From IMG/VR virus record IMGVR_UViG_3300046171_000077, positions 1 to 36,785 of that record: 36,785 bases of DNA; one strand, written 5' to 3'. The DNA comes from a virus. This document shows positions 7,522 to 14,164 of the stretch, in pieces. The notes beneath the pieces are model-generated. The model searched no databases, was not told the DNA's origin, and saw only the letters and a program-made list of their open reading frames with translations. Position 1 is the stretch's first letter. Each line of letters begins with the position of its first letter. Both the position numbers and the translations under genes were made by a program.

Positions 7522-8159
7522 TCGTGCATGACGATATTAAACAAGGCTCGGAAGCCTGGGAGCAGATCAGGCTCGGGAGGGCTACGGCTTCACAGGCTAG
7601 CAATATCCTTACACCTACCGGCAAGCTATCGACCAGTCGTATTAAATACGCTCGGAAGCTAGCGCGAGAATGCCGTGTGAGCGACCCTATGGTGTTTGCT
7701 GGGAACAAGTTCACTGACTGGGGTAACGACCATGAGAACGAGGCTAGGGAGCTGTTTGAGTCGATGATGGGCTACCAGGTCACTGAGGTCGGGTTTGTGA
7801 CCCGTGACGATAAGATTATTGGATGCTCTCCTGATGGTTTAATCATGGATGAAGACGGGAAGTATAATATGGGGTTAGAGATCAAATGTCCTCAAGTTGA
7901 TAAGCATACTGAGTATCTCATGGAGGGAGTGTTACCAAAGGAATACAAGCTTCAAGTCCATTGGAGCATGGCCGTCACCGGCATTAAGACATGGTGGTTT
8001 ATGAGCTATTTCCCTGAGACTAATCCTCTTATTATTAAGGTTAAAGCTGACGAGTTCACTGAGCTTGTTTCACGCGCCCAAGATGATTTCATTCCAGAAT
8101 ACCGAGAGGTAGCTGAGCAGGTCAAGGAGGCTCTATTCGGAAAGGTGGTGGTCCGATGA
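7518..8159 (+). CDS. YqaJ/lambda-exonuclease-like recombinase nuclease
   Basis: The protein has 213 residues, with a strong GGAGG Shine-Dalgarno 8 bases before the ATG. PD-(D/E)XK motifs are in order: Glu near 73-75 (GNDHENEA), Asp106 in GCSPDGL, Glu121 and Lys123 in GLEIKCP, then the QVHWSMAVTG helix at about 146-155. Proteins of this family resect one strand from double-strand ends to feed the annealing protein encoded just upstream. Length is normal for the family. It overlaps the next gene by ATGA. Confidence 0.88.
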   Translation: MIVHDDIKQGSEAWEQIRLGRATASQASNILTPTGKLSTSRIKYARKLARECRVSDPMVFAGNKFTDWGNDHENEARELFESMMGYQVTEVGFVTRDDKIIGCSPDGLIMDEDGKYNMGLEIKCPQVDKHTEYLMEGVLPKEYKLQVHWSMAVTGIKTWWFMSYFPETNPLIIKVKADEFTELVSRAQDDFIPEYREVAEQVKEALFGKVVVR

Positions 8160-8458
8160 CTATTGCAATGAAAAACCTTGTTGAGTCCGAGAAATGGAGG
8201 CGAGCAGGTGTTTCGACATATTACCGAAAGTCTTTGGTTTTAGCGACAGTCTGCGAACCTGGTATCTCAACTGATGATCTAGCTGCTGTAATCGGAACGA
8301 CCCGCGGGTGCATTAACACTGCTGTTAGCCATCTTGTTAAAAAGAACCTTCTTCGCAAGGAGCTGATAAAATCGACAAAGTTTGGCGAGCCTAGGAAAAT
8401 TAGAATTTACCCTACGCCTTACGCTAAAGATCTAGCAAACATTATTGAAACAGTATGA
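8156..8458 (+). CDS. Winged helix-turn-helix protein (MarR-like fold)
   Basis: The protein has 100 residues. Residues about 35-85 form a wHTH: GISTDDLAAVIGTTRGCINT is helix-turn-helix, followed by AVSHLVKKNLLRKELIKS and a strand pair (RKIRIYPTPYAKDL). Such domains bind DNA either as regulators or as part of replication or recombination complexes. It sits between the recombination nuclease and a VRR-NUC-like nuclease with 4-base overlaps on both sides. The target is unknown. Confidence 0.65.
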   Translation: MTIAMKNLVESEKWRRAGVSTYYRKSLVLATVCEPGISTDDLAAVIGTTRGCINTAVSHLVKKNLLRKELIKSTKFGEPRKIRIYPTPYAKDLANIIETV

Positions 8459-8760
8459 CACGCTACGCCAAACGGGTGGACGCCAATCACTCAGAAGTGG
8501 TTGCGGAGTTTAAGGAGCTTCTGCCCGAGGCTAGCGTATTTGATTTATCGGGCGCGGGAAGAGGCATTCCTGACATCCTCGTGGGCTTAAATGGGTTTAA
8601 CTACCTTTTTGAGATAAAGGACGGCTCCAAGCCTCCCAGCGCCCGTAAATTAACTAAAGCTCAACAGGAGCTGCACTCGACCTGGAAAGGTCAAATATGC
8701 GTGGTCCACAACGCCGGCCAGATGCTGGCGGAGATCGCGAAAACACAAAACACAAAATGA
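8455..8760 (+). CDS. VRR-NUC/PD-(D/E)XK-like small nuclease
   Basis: The protein has 101 residues. Motifs: DANHSEVVAEF near residue 9, then GAGRGIPDILVG with the catalytic Asp near residue 44, FEIKDG with Glu and Lys near 57-59, and LTKAQQELHSTWKGQICVV. This layout matches single-domain VRR-NUC/Hjc-like phage nucleases, which cut structured DNA such as branches. It lies between recombination and replication genes and its TGA overlaps the initiator ATG. The exact substrate is not readable. Confidence 0.75.
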   Translation: MTRYAKRVDANHSEVVAEFKELLPEASVFDLSGAGRGIPDILVGLNGFNYLFEIKDGSKPPSARKLTKAQQELHSTWKGQICVVHNAGQMLAEIAKTQNTK

Positions 8761-9518
8761 TTAAGATTAATAAATGGTCTCAGCTATTTGAGAATGCTGA
8801 CACAAGAAAGAGACAGAGACTTGGCTGGTTTTTATCCCCATCGGGCTGCGATTCTCGCGGATACAGACGACTAATGAGGAAAGGGAAGGACGGCATAGTG
8901 GCGTTTGGGGTTTTCCAAGCACTTTGTCAGGTGATGGCCACTTACTCAAAGGAGACACGAGCGAGCGGTGAATTTCGTAACTCGGATGGGAGTGGCATGG
9001 AAGTGGCAGACATCTGGGAGATAACCCGCATGGAAGTGGCAGATGACTGGCAGGTCATTGAGAACCTAAAAGAAGTGGGCTGGATTTCATTGATAAATCA
9101 ACAATCTGCCACCTCCGTGCCACCTCCGTGCCACCCTCCTGCCACCTCCGTGCCAGATAATTCTGGAATTGTTAAAGGAGAAGGAGAAGGAGAAGAAGAA
9201 GGAGAAGGAGAAGTTTTTTGTCCACAAGTGGACGATAAACAGATTTTATCTCAATTATGGGAATTAGCTCCAAAACTATCCAGACAACGATCATCAAAGA
9301 AACAGGTTTGGGATGAATGGAAAAAGATCAAAAAACCAGAGCGGCCTACGCTAGACGAGCTACTGGCCGCGATTGAAGCTTGGAAGCAGTGCGATCACTG
9401 GACTAAAGAAAATGGAGAATACCAGCAGGGTCTTCACCTTTGGATCAAAAGAATGAGATGGCAGGACTTGCCAGAAAGAAACACGGAAGGAGACGGAATC
9501 TATGTCGCTGAACTATAA
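8757..9518 (+). CDS. Replication initiator (phage O-like), containing the putative origin
   Basis: The protein has 253 residues from ATG 8757, which overlaps the previous TGA. A longer start at 8697 would overlap the nuclease gene and is not preferred. The N-terminal 115 residues are consistent with a winged-helix DNA-binding module (GFLSP-type start, FGVFQALCQVM, ITRMEVADDWQVIENLKEVGWI). A Pro/Ser-rich spacer and an acidic GEGEGEEEGEGE linker follow at about 140-152, as often seen in phage replisome organisers. The C-terminal part is helical and Trp-rich, probably for loader contact. The gene itself carries 11-bp iterons and a 40-base purine tract, much like the origin inside lambda O. A DnaC-like loader follows, overlapping by 17 bases. 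Confidence 0.75.
   Translation: MIKINKWSQLFENADTRKRQRLGWFLSPSGCDSRGYRRLMRKGKDGIVAFGVFQALCQVMATYSKETRASGEFRNSDGSGMEVADIWEITRMEVADDWQVIENLKEVGWISLINQQSATSVPPPCHPPATSVPDNSGIVKGEGEGEEEGEGEVFCPQVDDKQILSQLWELAPKLSRQRSSKKQVWDEWKKIKKPERPTLDELLAAIEAWKQCDHWTKENGEYQQGLHLWIKRMRWQDLPERNTEGDGIYVAEL
8995..9043 (+). repeat. 16-bp direct repeat in the initiator gene (possible origin element)
   Basis: GCATGGAAGTGGCAGA occurs perfectly at 8995-9010 and again at 9028-9043, a 33-bp spacing. It encodes a repeated MEVAD. Its GTGGCA core is the reverse complement of the TGCCAC core of the iterons at 9107-9155, and GTGGCA also occurs at 8992-8997. The site family therefore appears in both orientations around the probable origin. 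Confidence 0.6.
9107..9155 (+). repeat. 11-bp tandem iterons TGCCACCTCCG
   Basis: Units start at 9107, 9118, 9129 (variant TGCCACCCTCC) and 9140, with a partial unit (TGCCA) at 9151. The period is 11 bp, about one helical turn, and is not a multiple of three. The repetition therefore exists in DNA but not in the protein, which argues for a DNA-binding role rather than a peptide repeat. The array sits inside the replication initiator gene and is the best candidate for its binding sites. Confidence 0.75.
9174..9233 (+). other. Purine tract, T-run and inverted repeat: probable unwinding part of the origin
   Basis: A 40-base run of only A and G (9174-9213, mostly GGAGAA units) is followed by TTTTTT (9214-9219). 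Next comes the inverted repeat GTCCAC-AA-GTGGAC (9220-9233). TTGTCCACA at 9218-9226 differs by one base from the DnaA box TTATCCACA. In lambda, iterons are likewise followed by a strand-asymmetric, easily melted stretch. Function is inferred. Confidence 0.55.
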
Positions 9519-10071
9519 TGAAATAAAAACTTGGCTAGCAAAATGGGGATTCCCATCTCGCCACATCGCTAATTTAATGCAGATGCACGGCGATGGGCTA
9601 GGGAAAGCGCTGGAGCTTGAGGAGCGAGTAATAGGCGGTGATTGTTTGCTAATTTTATGCGGCGATCGTGGGCCAGGTAAAACTCAGATAGCGACCAAAT
9701 GGGCTGAGATGGCAGCTAAGCGTGACCAAGGAAGTCGATATTTTAAGACTCACGACCTGTTAGGAATAATTAAACAACAGTTTGAAGATGATAGGCAGTT
9801 AAAAGGAAACGCCCGCGAGACACTTCAGCAGGCCAAGAAGGTCTCACTGCTCATTTTAGACGAATGGTCCGAGCTAGCAGGAACTGACTGGGAGCAGAGA
9901 ACGCTAACTAACCTTATTGACCATCGCTACGACAACCTTTTAGCGACCGTTATCATAACGAATCACAAACCGAATGAGGCAGCGGCAGCGGTCGGAAGAT
10001 CTATTTGGTCAAGAGCCGAGGAGACCGGTGGAGTGGTGAATTGTAACTGGAAATCCTACCGAAATAAATGA
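9502..10071 (+). CDS. DnaC-like AAA+ helicase loader
   Basis: The protein has 189 residues, with a good AAGGAGA Shine-Dalgarno about 8 bases before the ATG. Walker A is GDRGPGKT (54-61), Walker B is LLILDE (116-121), the sensor is IITNHK (Asn154), and Arg171 in WSRAEE is the likely arginine finger. This is the compact AAA+ core of DnaC/IstB-type loaders with a short N-terminal helicase-contact part (1-45). It should load the host replicative helicase at the site opened by the upstream initiator. No phage helicase or polymerase is encoded in the window, so recruitment of the host replisome is expected. Confidence 0.85.
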   Translation: MSLNYNEIKTWLAKWGFPSRHIANLMQMHGDGLGKALELEERVIGGDCLLILCGDRGPGKTQIATKWAEMAAKRDQGSRYFKTHDLLGIIKQQFEDDRQLKGNARETLQQAKKVSLLILDEWSELAGTDWEQRTLTNLIDHRYDNLLATVIITNHKPNEAAAAVGRSIWSRAEETGGVVNCNWKSYRNK

Positions 10072-10337
10072 GCGATCAGGAAAATATCGATACCGCGACA
10101 GCCATCATACATTGTGTCTGCGATAAATATAGCTTGACTAGTAAAGAAATCTTAAGCAATACGCGAACTAACAGAATAGCTCACCCGCGCATGATTGCGA
10201 TGGCGTTAATTAGAAGACACACAACATTTTCAACAACAAAGATAGCGGAAATTTTTAGGAAGAGAGACCACGGGACTGTCCTCCATGCCACTAAAAGGTT
10301 TGGACATATTAACATTATGGAACTGACTAATGCCTAG
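10068..10337 (+). CDS. Stand-alone DnaA domain-IV-like DNA-binding protein
   Basis: This 89-residue protein corresponds to the C-terminal DNA-binding domain of bacterial DnaA without the AAA+ part. Visible matches: a helix with VCDKYSLTSKEILS, the basic loop TRTNRIAHPR, the AMALIRRHT helix, and the signature RDHGTVLHA (66-74), which resembles the DnaA signature RDHTTVLHA. Domain IV recognises DnaA boxes. It lies directly after the helicase loader (ATGA overlap) and before a phosphoesterase (8-base overlap), so it belongs to the replication operon. It could bind DnaA-box-like sites in the phage origin or compete with host DnaA. That role is inferred. Confidence 0.82.
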   Translation: MSDQENIDTATAIIHCVCDKYSLTSKEILSNTRTNRIAHPRMIAMALIRRHTTFSTTKIAEIFRKRDHGTVLHATKRFGHINIMELTNA

Positions 10338-11397
10338 ACCAAGATTAACTGAAGATGAAATGCAGGTGTTAAAACGCCTAAGATCTGGCGGCGCAATGAC
10401 AGCGCTTATGGAAGAGTGCGATGAGGCCGGCATATCGCCAAGCTCGGTTAAGCATTTCTGGTATAAATCAAAGAGGATTAGCCTTTTCTCCAAAGCCGAG
10501 AACCTTAGCCTAGATGAGCTATTTGAGCCGGTTCTGGCCGATCTCAGGAAATACTCGCCAAAGTTCAAAGCGTTCAAACGCAAGAAAATCAAAGATCCAC
10601 ACTGCCTTATACTTGATCCATCGGACATCCACGTTGGTAAGCTAGCTGTTGAGGAAGAAACCGGCAGCAACTATAACGTGAAGGAGGCCGTAGCTTGTGT
10701 AGATCGCGGGATTGATGACTTGCTGCGGATGTCGCAAGGCTGGGAGATCGACCAGGTTTATATGGTGATCGGTAACGATTGCCTGCACATCGACAGCCAG
10801 CGCCCAGTCACGACCGCCGGAACGCCTCAAGACATGGATGGTTTATGGTGGCAGTCGTTTATTCAATGCAAAGATCTCATGGTCAGGGCGATTGAGAGAC
10901 TTCTTCCGTACGCGAACGTCACGGTTATCCATTGTCCGAGCAACCATGATTATGTTGCGGGTTGGATGTTGGCGCAAACACTCAAAGCATACTTCCGAAA
11001 AAGCAAAAACGTCACATTTGATATTTCGGTAAATCATCGTAAATACGTCCAATTCGGATCAAATATGCTCGGATTTAGCCACGGGGATGGAGCGAAACTG
11101 GCAGATACGCCATTGCTCATGGCTCAAGAAGAGCCAGAAATGTGGGCAGCGACTAAGCACAGGACGATTTATTTGCATCACCTTCACCATCGATCTGTAA
11201 CAAAATGGCCTGGACCATGGCAGAGTGCCAAAGATTACATAGGAGTGACTGCTGAACATATAAGATCGCCATCCGGCACTGATAGCTGGCATCACAAAAA
11301 GGGATATGTGGGAGTTCCTCGTTGTGTGGAAGCGTTCATTCATCACAATAATGATGGACAAGTTGCGCGATTGACTCATCATATTAAACATGGATAG
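10330..11397 (+). CDS. Calcineurin-like metallophosphoesterase (SbcD/Mre11-type exonuclease candidate)
   Basis: The protein has 355 residues. An N-terminal HTH-like stretch (residues 7-50) comes before the phosphoesterase. Metal-binding motifs are in order: DPSDIHVG (Asp99, His101), IGNDCLH (Asn149, Asp150), PSNHD (Asn205-Asp207), FSHGD (His251) and LHHLHH (283-287). These follow the D-x-H, GD, GNHD, GH and GHxH scheme, with small variations. Related phage proteins are usually annotated as DNA repair exonucleases. The surrounding replication and recombination genes favour a DNA substrate, but a nucleotide or RNA phosphodiester substrate cannot be excluded. Confidence 0.8.
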   Translation: MPRPRLTEDEMQVLKRLRSGGAMTALMEECDEAGISPSSVKHFWYKSKRISLFSKAENLSLDELFEPVLADLRKYSPKFKAFKRKKIKDPHCLILDPSDIHVGKLAVEEETGSNYNVKEAVACVDRGIDDLLRMSQGWEIDQVYMVIGNDCLHIDSQRPVTTAGTPQDMDGLWWQSFIQCKDLMVRAIERLLPYANVTVIHCPSNHDYVAGWMLAQTLKAYFRKSKNVTFDISVNHRKYVQFGSNMLGFSHGDGAKLADTPLLMAQEEPEMWAATKHRTIYLHHLHHRSVTKWPGPWQSAKDYIGVTAEHIRSPSGTDSWHHKKGYVGVPRCVEAFIHHNNDGQVARLTHHIKHG

Positions 11398-11590
11398 AGA
11401 GATCAGGGAGGCTTACGCCTCGTTAAAACCCTGCGTTAAATGCGATGGATACCCACGATTTCGATATGACCCAGGCGCGACCTTTTCTTATTGCGTCAGA
11501 AATACTTCAGACTGCCCATGCTTAGCGGCAGCGCCGGACTACGATCCAGCAGAATTGGCTAGGCGAATCAATAAACAAAATAAAAAATGA
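11390..11590 (+). CDS. Small cysteine-motif protein (zinc-ribbon-like)
   Basis: The protein has 66 residues. PCVKC (Cys15, Cys18) and later SYCVRN and DCPC supply two cysteine pairs that could hold one zinc ion in a ribbon fold, followed by a helix (DPAELARRINKQNKK). It overlaps the phosphoesterase by 8 bases and the SSB gene by 4. Short phage zinc ribbons of this kind are common beside SSB genes, but their role is not known. Confidence 0.6.
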   Translation: MDREIREAYASLKPCVKCDGYPRFRYDPGATFSYCVRNTSDCPCLAAAPDYDPAELARRINKQNKK

Positions 11591-11949
11591 GCGAGAGCAT
11601 GAAACTAACAGGAAGCCTCCATTTGCTGGGGGATACGCAGACATTTAACTCTGGATTCACTAAGAGAGAGTTTGTCGTGAAAGTCGATGATGGCAAATTT
11701 GACCAATTCATTAAGTTGGAGCTGGTCAAGGATCGCATCAAAGAGATTGACGAGGCCAAGGTCGGCGACGAGATCACGGTGCATTTTAACATCCGTGGCC
11801 GAGAGCATGACGGTAGGTTTTTCAATAACCTTGTCGCATGGCGTATCGAAAGCGCCTCACCTGCCACAAGCGATCCTGGCGAAGCTTACAAGGCCAAGGC
11901 AGCGGCACTAGACGCCAGCACTGCTGATGCTGACGAGATTCCGTTTTAA
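11587..11949 (+). CDS. ssb: Single-stranded DNA-binding protein (DUF3127-like OB fold)
   Basis: The protein has 120 residues. It has the compact OB-fold pattern of the DUF3127/SSB-like family: MKLTGSLHLLGDTQTF, then KREFVVKVDDGKFDQFIKLEL, VGDEITVHFNIRGRE and GRFFNNLVAWRIE. A flexible linker ends in the acidic tip DADEIPF, nearly the classic SSB tail that recruits repair and replication partners. Start 11587 is used; an internal ATG at 11599 is also possible. It would coat single strands made by the YqaJ-like exonuclease and during replication. Confidence 0.82.
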   Translation: MSESMKLTGSLHLLGDTQTFNSGFTKREFVVKVDDGKFDQFIKLELVKDRIKEIDEAKVGDEITVHFNIRGREHDGRFFNNLVAWRIESASPATSDPGEAYKAKAAALDASTADADEIPF

Positions 11950-11968
11950 ACCTAATCAGAAGAGAGAC

Positions 11969-12199
11969 ATGAGAACTTACATAATTGATTGGGGAAAAGA
12001 TGCAATTGGAGCTAGGTATGCTTTAGTTCAAGCTAAATCACTAAGGCAAGCCTGGTTAGATATTGATTGCGCGATTGGAGAGCCTGAAAATATTAAGCCT
12101 CTTCGTATCCCGAAGTCTTTGATGGATATTCGATATTTAGAAATCGAAAGCCCCAAAGACCCTATTGAGGGATGTCTTATAAAAGAACTTAACTTTTAA
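11969..12199 (+). CDS. Small protein of unknown function
   Basis: The protein has 76 residues from ATG 11969, which has an AGAGAG sequence just upstream. An in-frame ATG at 11927 would overlap the SSB gene and encode a basic, unconvincing extension. The fold looks alpha/beta: MRTYIIDWGK strand, LVQAKSLRQAWLDIDCAIG helix, C-terminal strand. No motif is recognised. Confidence 0.55.
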   Translation: MRTYIIDWGKDAIGARYALVQAKSLRQAWLDIDCAIGEPENIKPLRIPKSLMDIRYLEIESPKDPIEGCLIKELNF

Positions 12200-12204
12200 G
12201 CGTT

Positions 12205-12663
12205 ATAAAAGTTGAACTTAACCCTGACGAGATCGCAATCTGTCAAATTTTAGGCAGAATGCGGTCTCTGATTGCTAGAAACTCAGGCGTTAAAGATGCC
12301 AAGGTTGGGACACAGGACGGCGCTACTGCAGACGTTTTGGGCGTGATGGCAGAATACGCATTTGCTAAACGATACAACACTTTCCCAGACCTTGGTTTAA
12401 CACCTAGAAGCGGTAGCGCTGACGGCATCCTCAATGGTAAGCGGTATGATATTAAATCAACTACCTACAAAACTGGCAGGCTACTATCTACGCTGAAAGT
12501 TAATCCTGATGTTGATATTTATATTTTAGGAATAGTTGGGGACTTAGATGTTGACTTCATCGGGTGGGCATCAAAGGAGCAGCTAGTGCGTGAAGAAAAC
12601 ATTATTGATCTAGGCCACGGCCAAGGATACGCGCTTACTCAAGACAAGTTAACCTGGTTTTAA
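12205..12663 (+). CDS. Phage protein of unknown function with a D-x-K nuclease-like motif; start uncertain
   Basis: The first ATG in frame is at 12259 (134 residues), but the frame stays open upstream to 12193 and reads like protein (IKVELNPDEIAICQILGR). I therefore propose the start near ATA 12205, 5 bases after the previous stop, giving about 152 residues; 12259 is the conservative start. The body shows AEYAFAKRYN, PRSGSADGILNGKRYDIKST, then DIYILGIVGD and DFIGWASKEQL. The GxxYDIKST part resembles the D...DxK core of restriction-endonuclease-like folds, though this is weak. It is tightly linked to the HNH gene downstream. Confidence 0.6.
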   Translation: MKVELNPDEIAICQILGRMRSLIARNSGVKDAKVGTQDGATADVLGVMAEYAFAKRYNTFPDLGLTPRSGSADGILNGKRYDIKSTTYKTGRLLSTLKVNPDVDIYILGIVGDLDVDFIGWASKEQLVREENIIDLGHGQGYALTQDKLTWF

Positions 12664-13056
12664 ATGGAAGCAAAAAAGTGTAATAAATGTTCCAGGTTCT
12701 TACCTATTGCTAGCTTTAGTAAAGACAGGACTAAAACAACTGGGGTTCAGTCTCAATGCGTTAAATGCAAAAGAAAGACCAATAGGCAGCATTACAAAGA
12801 CAATAAGGATCAATATTTAAAAAACCAGCAAGCCAGAAGGCAGCGTAACCGGCTTCAGCAATCAGCACATAATGCGGTAGCAAGAGCGGTAAAAACGGGC
12901 AGACTTGTAAGGCCTAGCAAATGCACAAAATGCGGATGCGATAAAAGTAGAATTGAGGCACATCATCACAATGGATACGAGAAAGATCATTGGATAGATG
13001 TTGTGTTTATATGCACTTCTTGCCACCGACACATTGACAGGCTAATAAAAAACTAA
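12664..13056 (+). CDS. HNH-type zinc nuclease-like protein
   Basis: The protein has 130 residues starting directly after the previous stop. The N-terminal zinc knuckle has Cys6, Cys9, Cys32 and Cys35. A basic helix follows (about 36-82). The C-terminal part has Cys87-x-x-Cys90, then IEAHHHNGY (100-105) and FICTSCHRHIDR with Cys117, Cys120 and His123. This is a Zn-stabilised His-Me finger as in phage HNH proteins. HNH enzymes near terminase genes can help packaging, while others are homing nucleases. Here a gap of about 740 bases with small ORFs separates it from terminase, so the role is open. Confidence 0.75.
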   Translation: MEAKKCNKCSRFLPIASFSKDRTKTTGVQSQCVKCKRKTNRQHYKDNKDQYLKNQQARRQRNRLQQSAHNAVARAVKTGRLVRPSKCTKCGCDKSRIEAHHHNGYEKDHWIDVVFICTSCHRHIDRLIKN

Positions 13057-13074
13057 AAAAGTTTAAAATACTTG

Positions 13075-13103
13075 TTGACTTTGGTTTCTAGGGGTGCGAT
13101 TGT
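13075..13103 (+). promoter_or_regulatory. Candidate promoter with extended -10
   Basis: TTGACT (13075-13080), a 17-base spacer, then GATTGT (13098-13103), preceded by TGC as in extended -10 promoters. An A-rich stretch lies upstream. The site is in the gap before a small ORF at 13113 and would drive the late-early small genes. The -10 hexamer is weak. Confidence 0.4.
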
Positions 13104-13112
13104 CCCCCCGAC

Positions 13113-13313
13113 ATGACTAAGAAATTACAACGTATTGCCTCGCCCGTTCACACTGTTAAGCTTAACGGGTTCCACCTTATTTTTGACCCTACCCAGCCTC
13201 CTGCATCATTGCATGATCGTCGGGTATACTTTGCTAAGCATGGCTCTAGGGGGCTACAGTTATTTGGTTTGGCGTCAAAGCAAGACATTATGGACGCTAA
13301 AGTTAGCAGCTAA
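13113..13313 (+). CDS. Small basic protein (unknown function)
   Basis: The protein has 66 residues. It is basic at the N-terminus (MTKKLQRIASPVHTVKL), with several aromatic residues and no membrane segment. It is preferred over an overlapping frame at 13135-13344, which has a poor composition. It lies just downstream of a candidate promoter. The family is not recognised. Confidence 0.45.
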   Translation: MTKKLQRIASPVHTVKLNGFHLIFDPTQPPASLHDRRVYFAKHGSRGLQLFGLASKQDIMDAKVSS

Positions 13314-13340
13314 TTTCCAAAACACCAAACCACTAACAAC

Positions 13341-13571
13341 ATGACAACACCATTAGACATCGCGTTTATTGAAATTCGCAAGTTTGAAAAGACTCTAAAA
13401 CTAGAGTTTGATTACATTAGGTATGACGCTGACGCCGACACAATGTGGCTTACCCAAGAGGACGACGAAACAGCAATCATCTACCTTGATCCACGCCGCT
13501 ACGCTCACCTGTTTGCCCATGTAATGGACGACCTGACCGATTGTTACGGATATAAACAAATTGAACTTTAA
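13341..13571 (+). CDS. Small acidic protein (unknown function)
   Basis: The protein has 76 residues. It is very acidic (several DxD and EDDE stretches), with an alpha-beta-beta-alpha look: an N-terminal helix (LDIAFIEIRKFEKTLKLEF), strands around TMWLTQEDDE and AIIYLDP, and a C-terminal helix. Acidic proteins of this size can mimic DNA, but there is no direct evidence here. The leader is A-rich without a Shine-Dalgarno. Confidence 0.5.
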   Translation: MTTPLDIAFIEIRKFEKTLKLEFDYIRYDADADTMWLTQEDDETAIIYLDPRRYAHLFAHVMDDLTDCYGYKQIEL

Positions 13572-13576
13572 ACACA

Positions 13577-13657
13577 ATGAACATTAAAGAAATCATACAG
13601 TCAGCTATTTTCGTAGCCATTCTAGTCCTCATGGCTTGGGCCGGAGGACAGCCGTAA
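13577..13657 (+). CDS. 26-residue membrane peptide
   Basis: A very short gene encodes one transmembrane helix (IIQSAIFVAILVLMAWAGG) after a MNIKE start. It begins 5 bases after the previous stop. Its length and hydrophobicity make it a plausible small membrane peptide, but chance cannot be excluded for so short a frame. Confidence 0.4.
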   Translation: MNIKEIIQSAIFVAILVLMAWAGGQP

Positions 13658-13664
13658 AAACACC

Positions 13665-13781
13665 TTGACGATATGTGAGAATTAGATACAACCTTGGCAG
13701 CAGCTTGCTGCTTTGTGTTTAATTCATATTATTAGTGTGTGACAGCCGGTCTGAGTATTTAGTTGCTCAGGCCGGTTTTTT
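13665..13781 (+). ncRNA. Possible short untranslated RNA or leader ending in a terminator
   Basis: A candidate promoter (TTGACG at 13665-13670, 16 bases, TACAAC at 13687-13692) is followed by a hairpin GCAGCA-GCT-TGCTGC (13697-13711) and then by the strong terminator at 13746-13781. No ORF is seen in between. This could be a short phage RNA or a transcript leader with an attenuator before the terminase genes. It rests only on signals read by eye. Confidence 0.3.
13746..13781 (+). terminator. Rho-independent terminator before the terminase genes
   Basis: A 10-bp stem (CCGGTCTGAG pairing with CTCAGGCCGG, one G-U pair), a 10-base loop and six T residues (13776-13781). It separates the early block from the packaging genes. 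Confidence 0.85.
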
Positions 13782-13798
13782 GTGCTTATTCTAAAACC

Positions 13799-14164
13799 AT
13801 GGCAGGAGGTAGGCCGACAAAATACAAACCAGAGTTCTGTGAGACTGTAGTTGATTGCGGTAAAGCTGGAATGGGAAAGGCTGAGATTGCCTCACAGCTT
13901 GGCGTCTGTCGCGATACATTGCTTGAATGGAGCAAAAGTAAGCCTGAGTTTTCCGGCGCCATAAAAAGGGCCGAAGAAGAAAGCCTAGCTTGGTGGGAAA
14001 AACAGGGAAGAACGGCAACCTTCGGTGGGATCGATGGCTTTAATCCAACTAGCTACATATTCCAGATGAAGAACCGGTTCAGAAACGACTGGAGAGACAA
14101 GCACGATCACTCCGTAGAGGTCTCCGGCGAGATTGAGATTGTGATCGGAGGAGAGGATGAGTGA
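13799..14164 (+). CDS. Terminase small subunit
   Basis: The protein has 121 residues. I chose ATG 13799 (MAGGRPTKYKPEF), the standard start for this family; a longer frame from 13763 would run through the terminator. Residues about 15-50 form a DNA-binding HTH (MGKAEIASQLGVCRDTLLEW). Then come oligomerisation helices (FSGAIKRAEEESLAWWEKQG) and a C-terminal TSYIFQMKNRFRNDWRDKH followed by a beta tail. It recognises packaging DNA and feeds it to the large subunit encoded shortly downstream. It overlaps the next small gene by 8 bases. Confidence 0.85.
   Translation: MAGGRPTKYKPEFCETVVDCGKAGMGKAEIASQLGVCRDTLLEWSKSKPEFSGAIKRAEEESLAWWEKQGRTATFGGIDGFNPTSYIFQMKNRFRNDWRDKHDHSVEVSGEIEIVIGGEDE

Noticed and set aside
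9174-9213. GGAGAA repeats as a mere microsatellite or a CRISPR-like array
   Set aside because: No spacer structure. The tract encodes an acidic linker typical of phage initiators and fits the origin context.
10230-10670. 146-codon minus-strand frame over the DnaA-IV/phosphoesterase border
   Set aside because: Shadow of two well-supported + strand genes.
13135-13344. 69-codon + frame overlapping the small gene at 13113
   Set aside because: Leu/Ser/Thr-rich, low-information composition; the 13113 frame looks more like a real protein and is nearer the candidate promoter.
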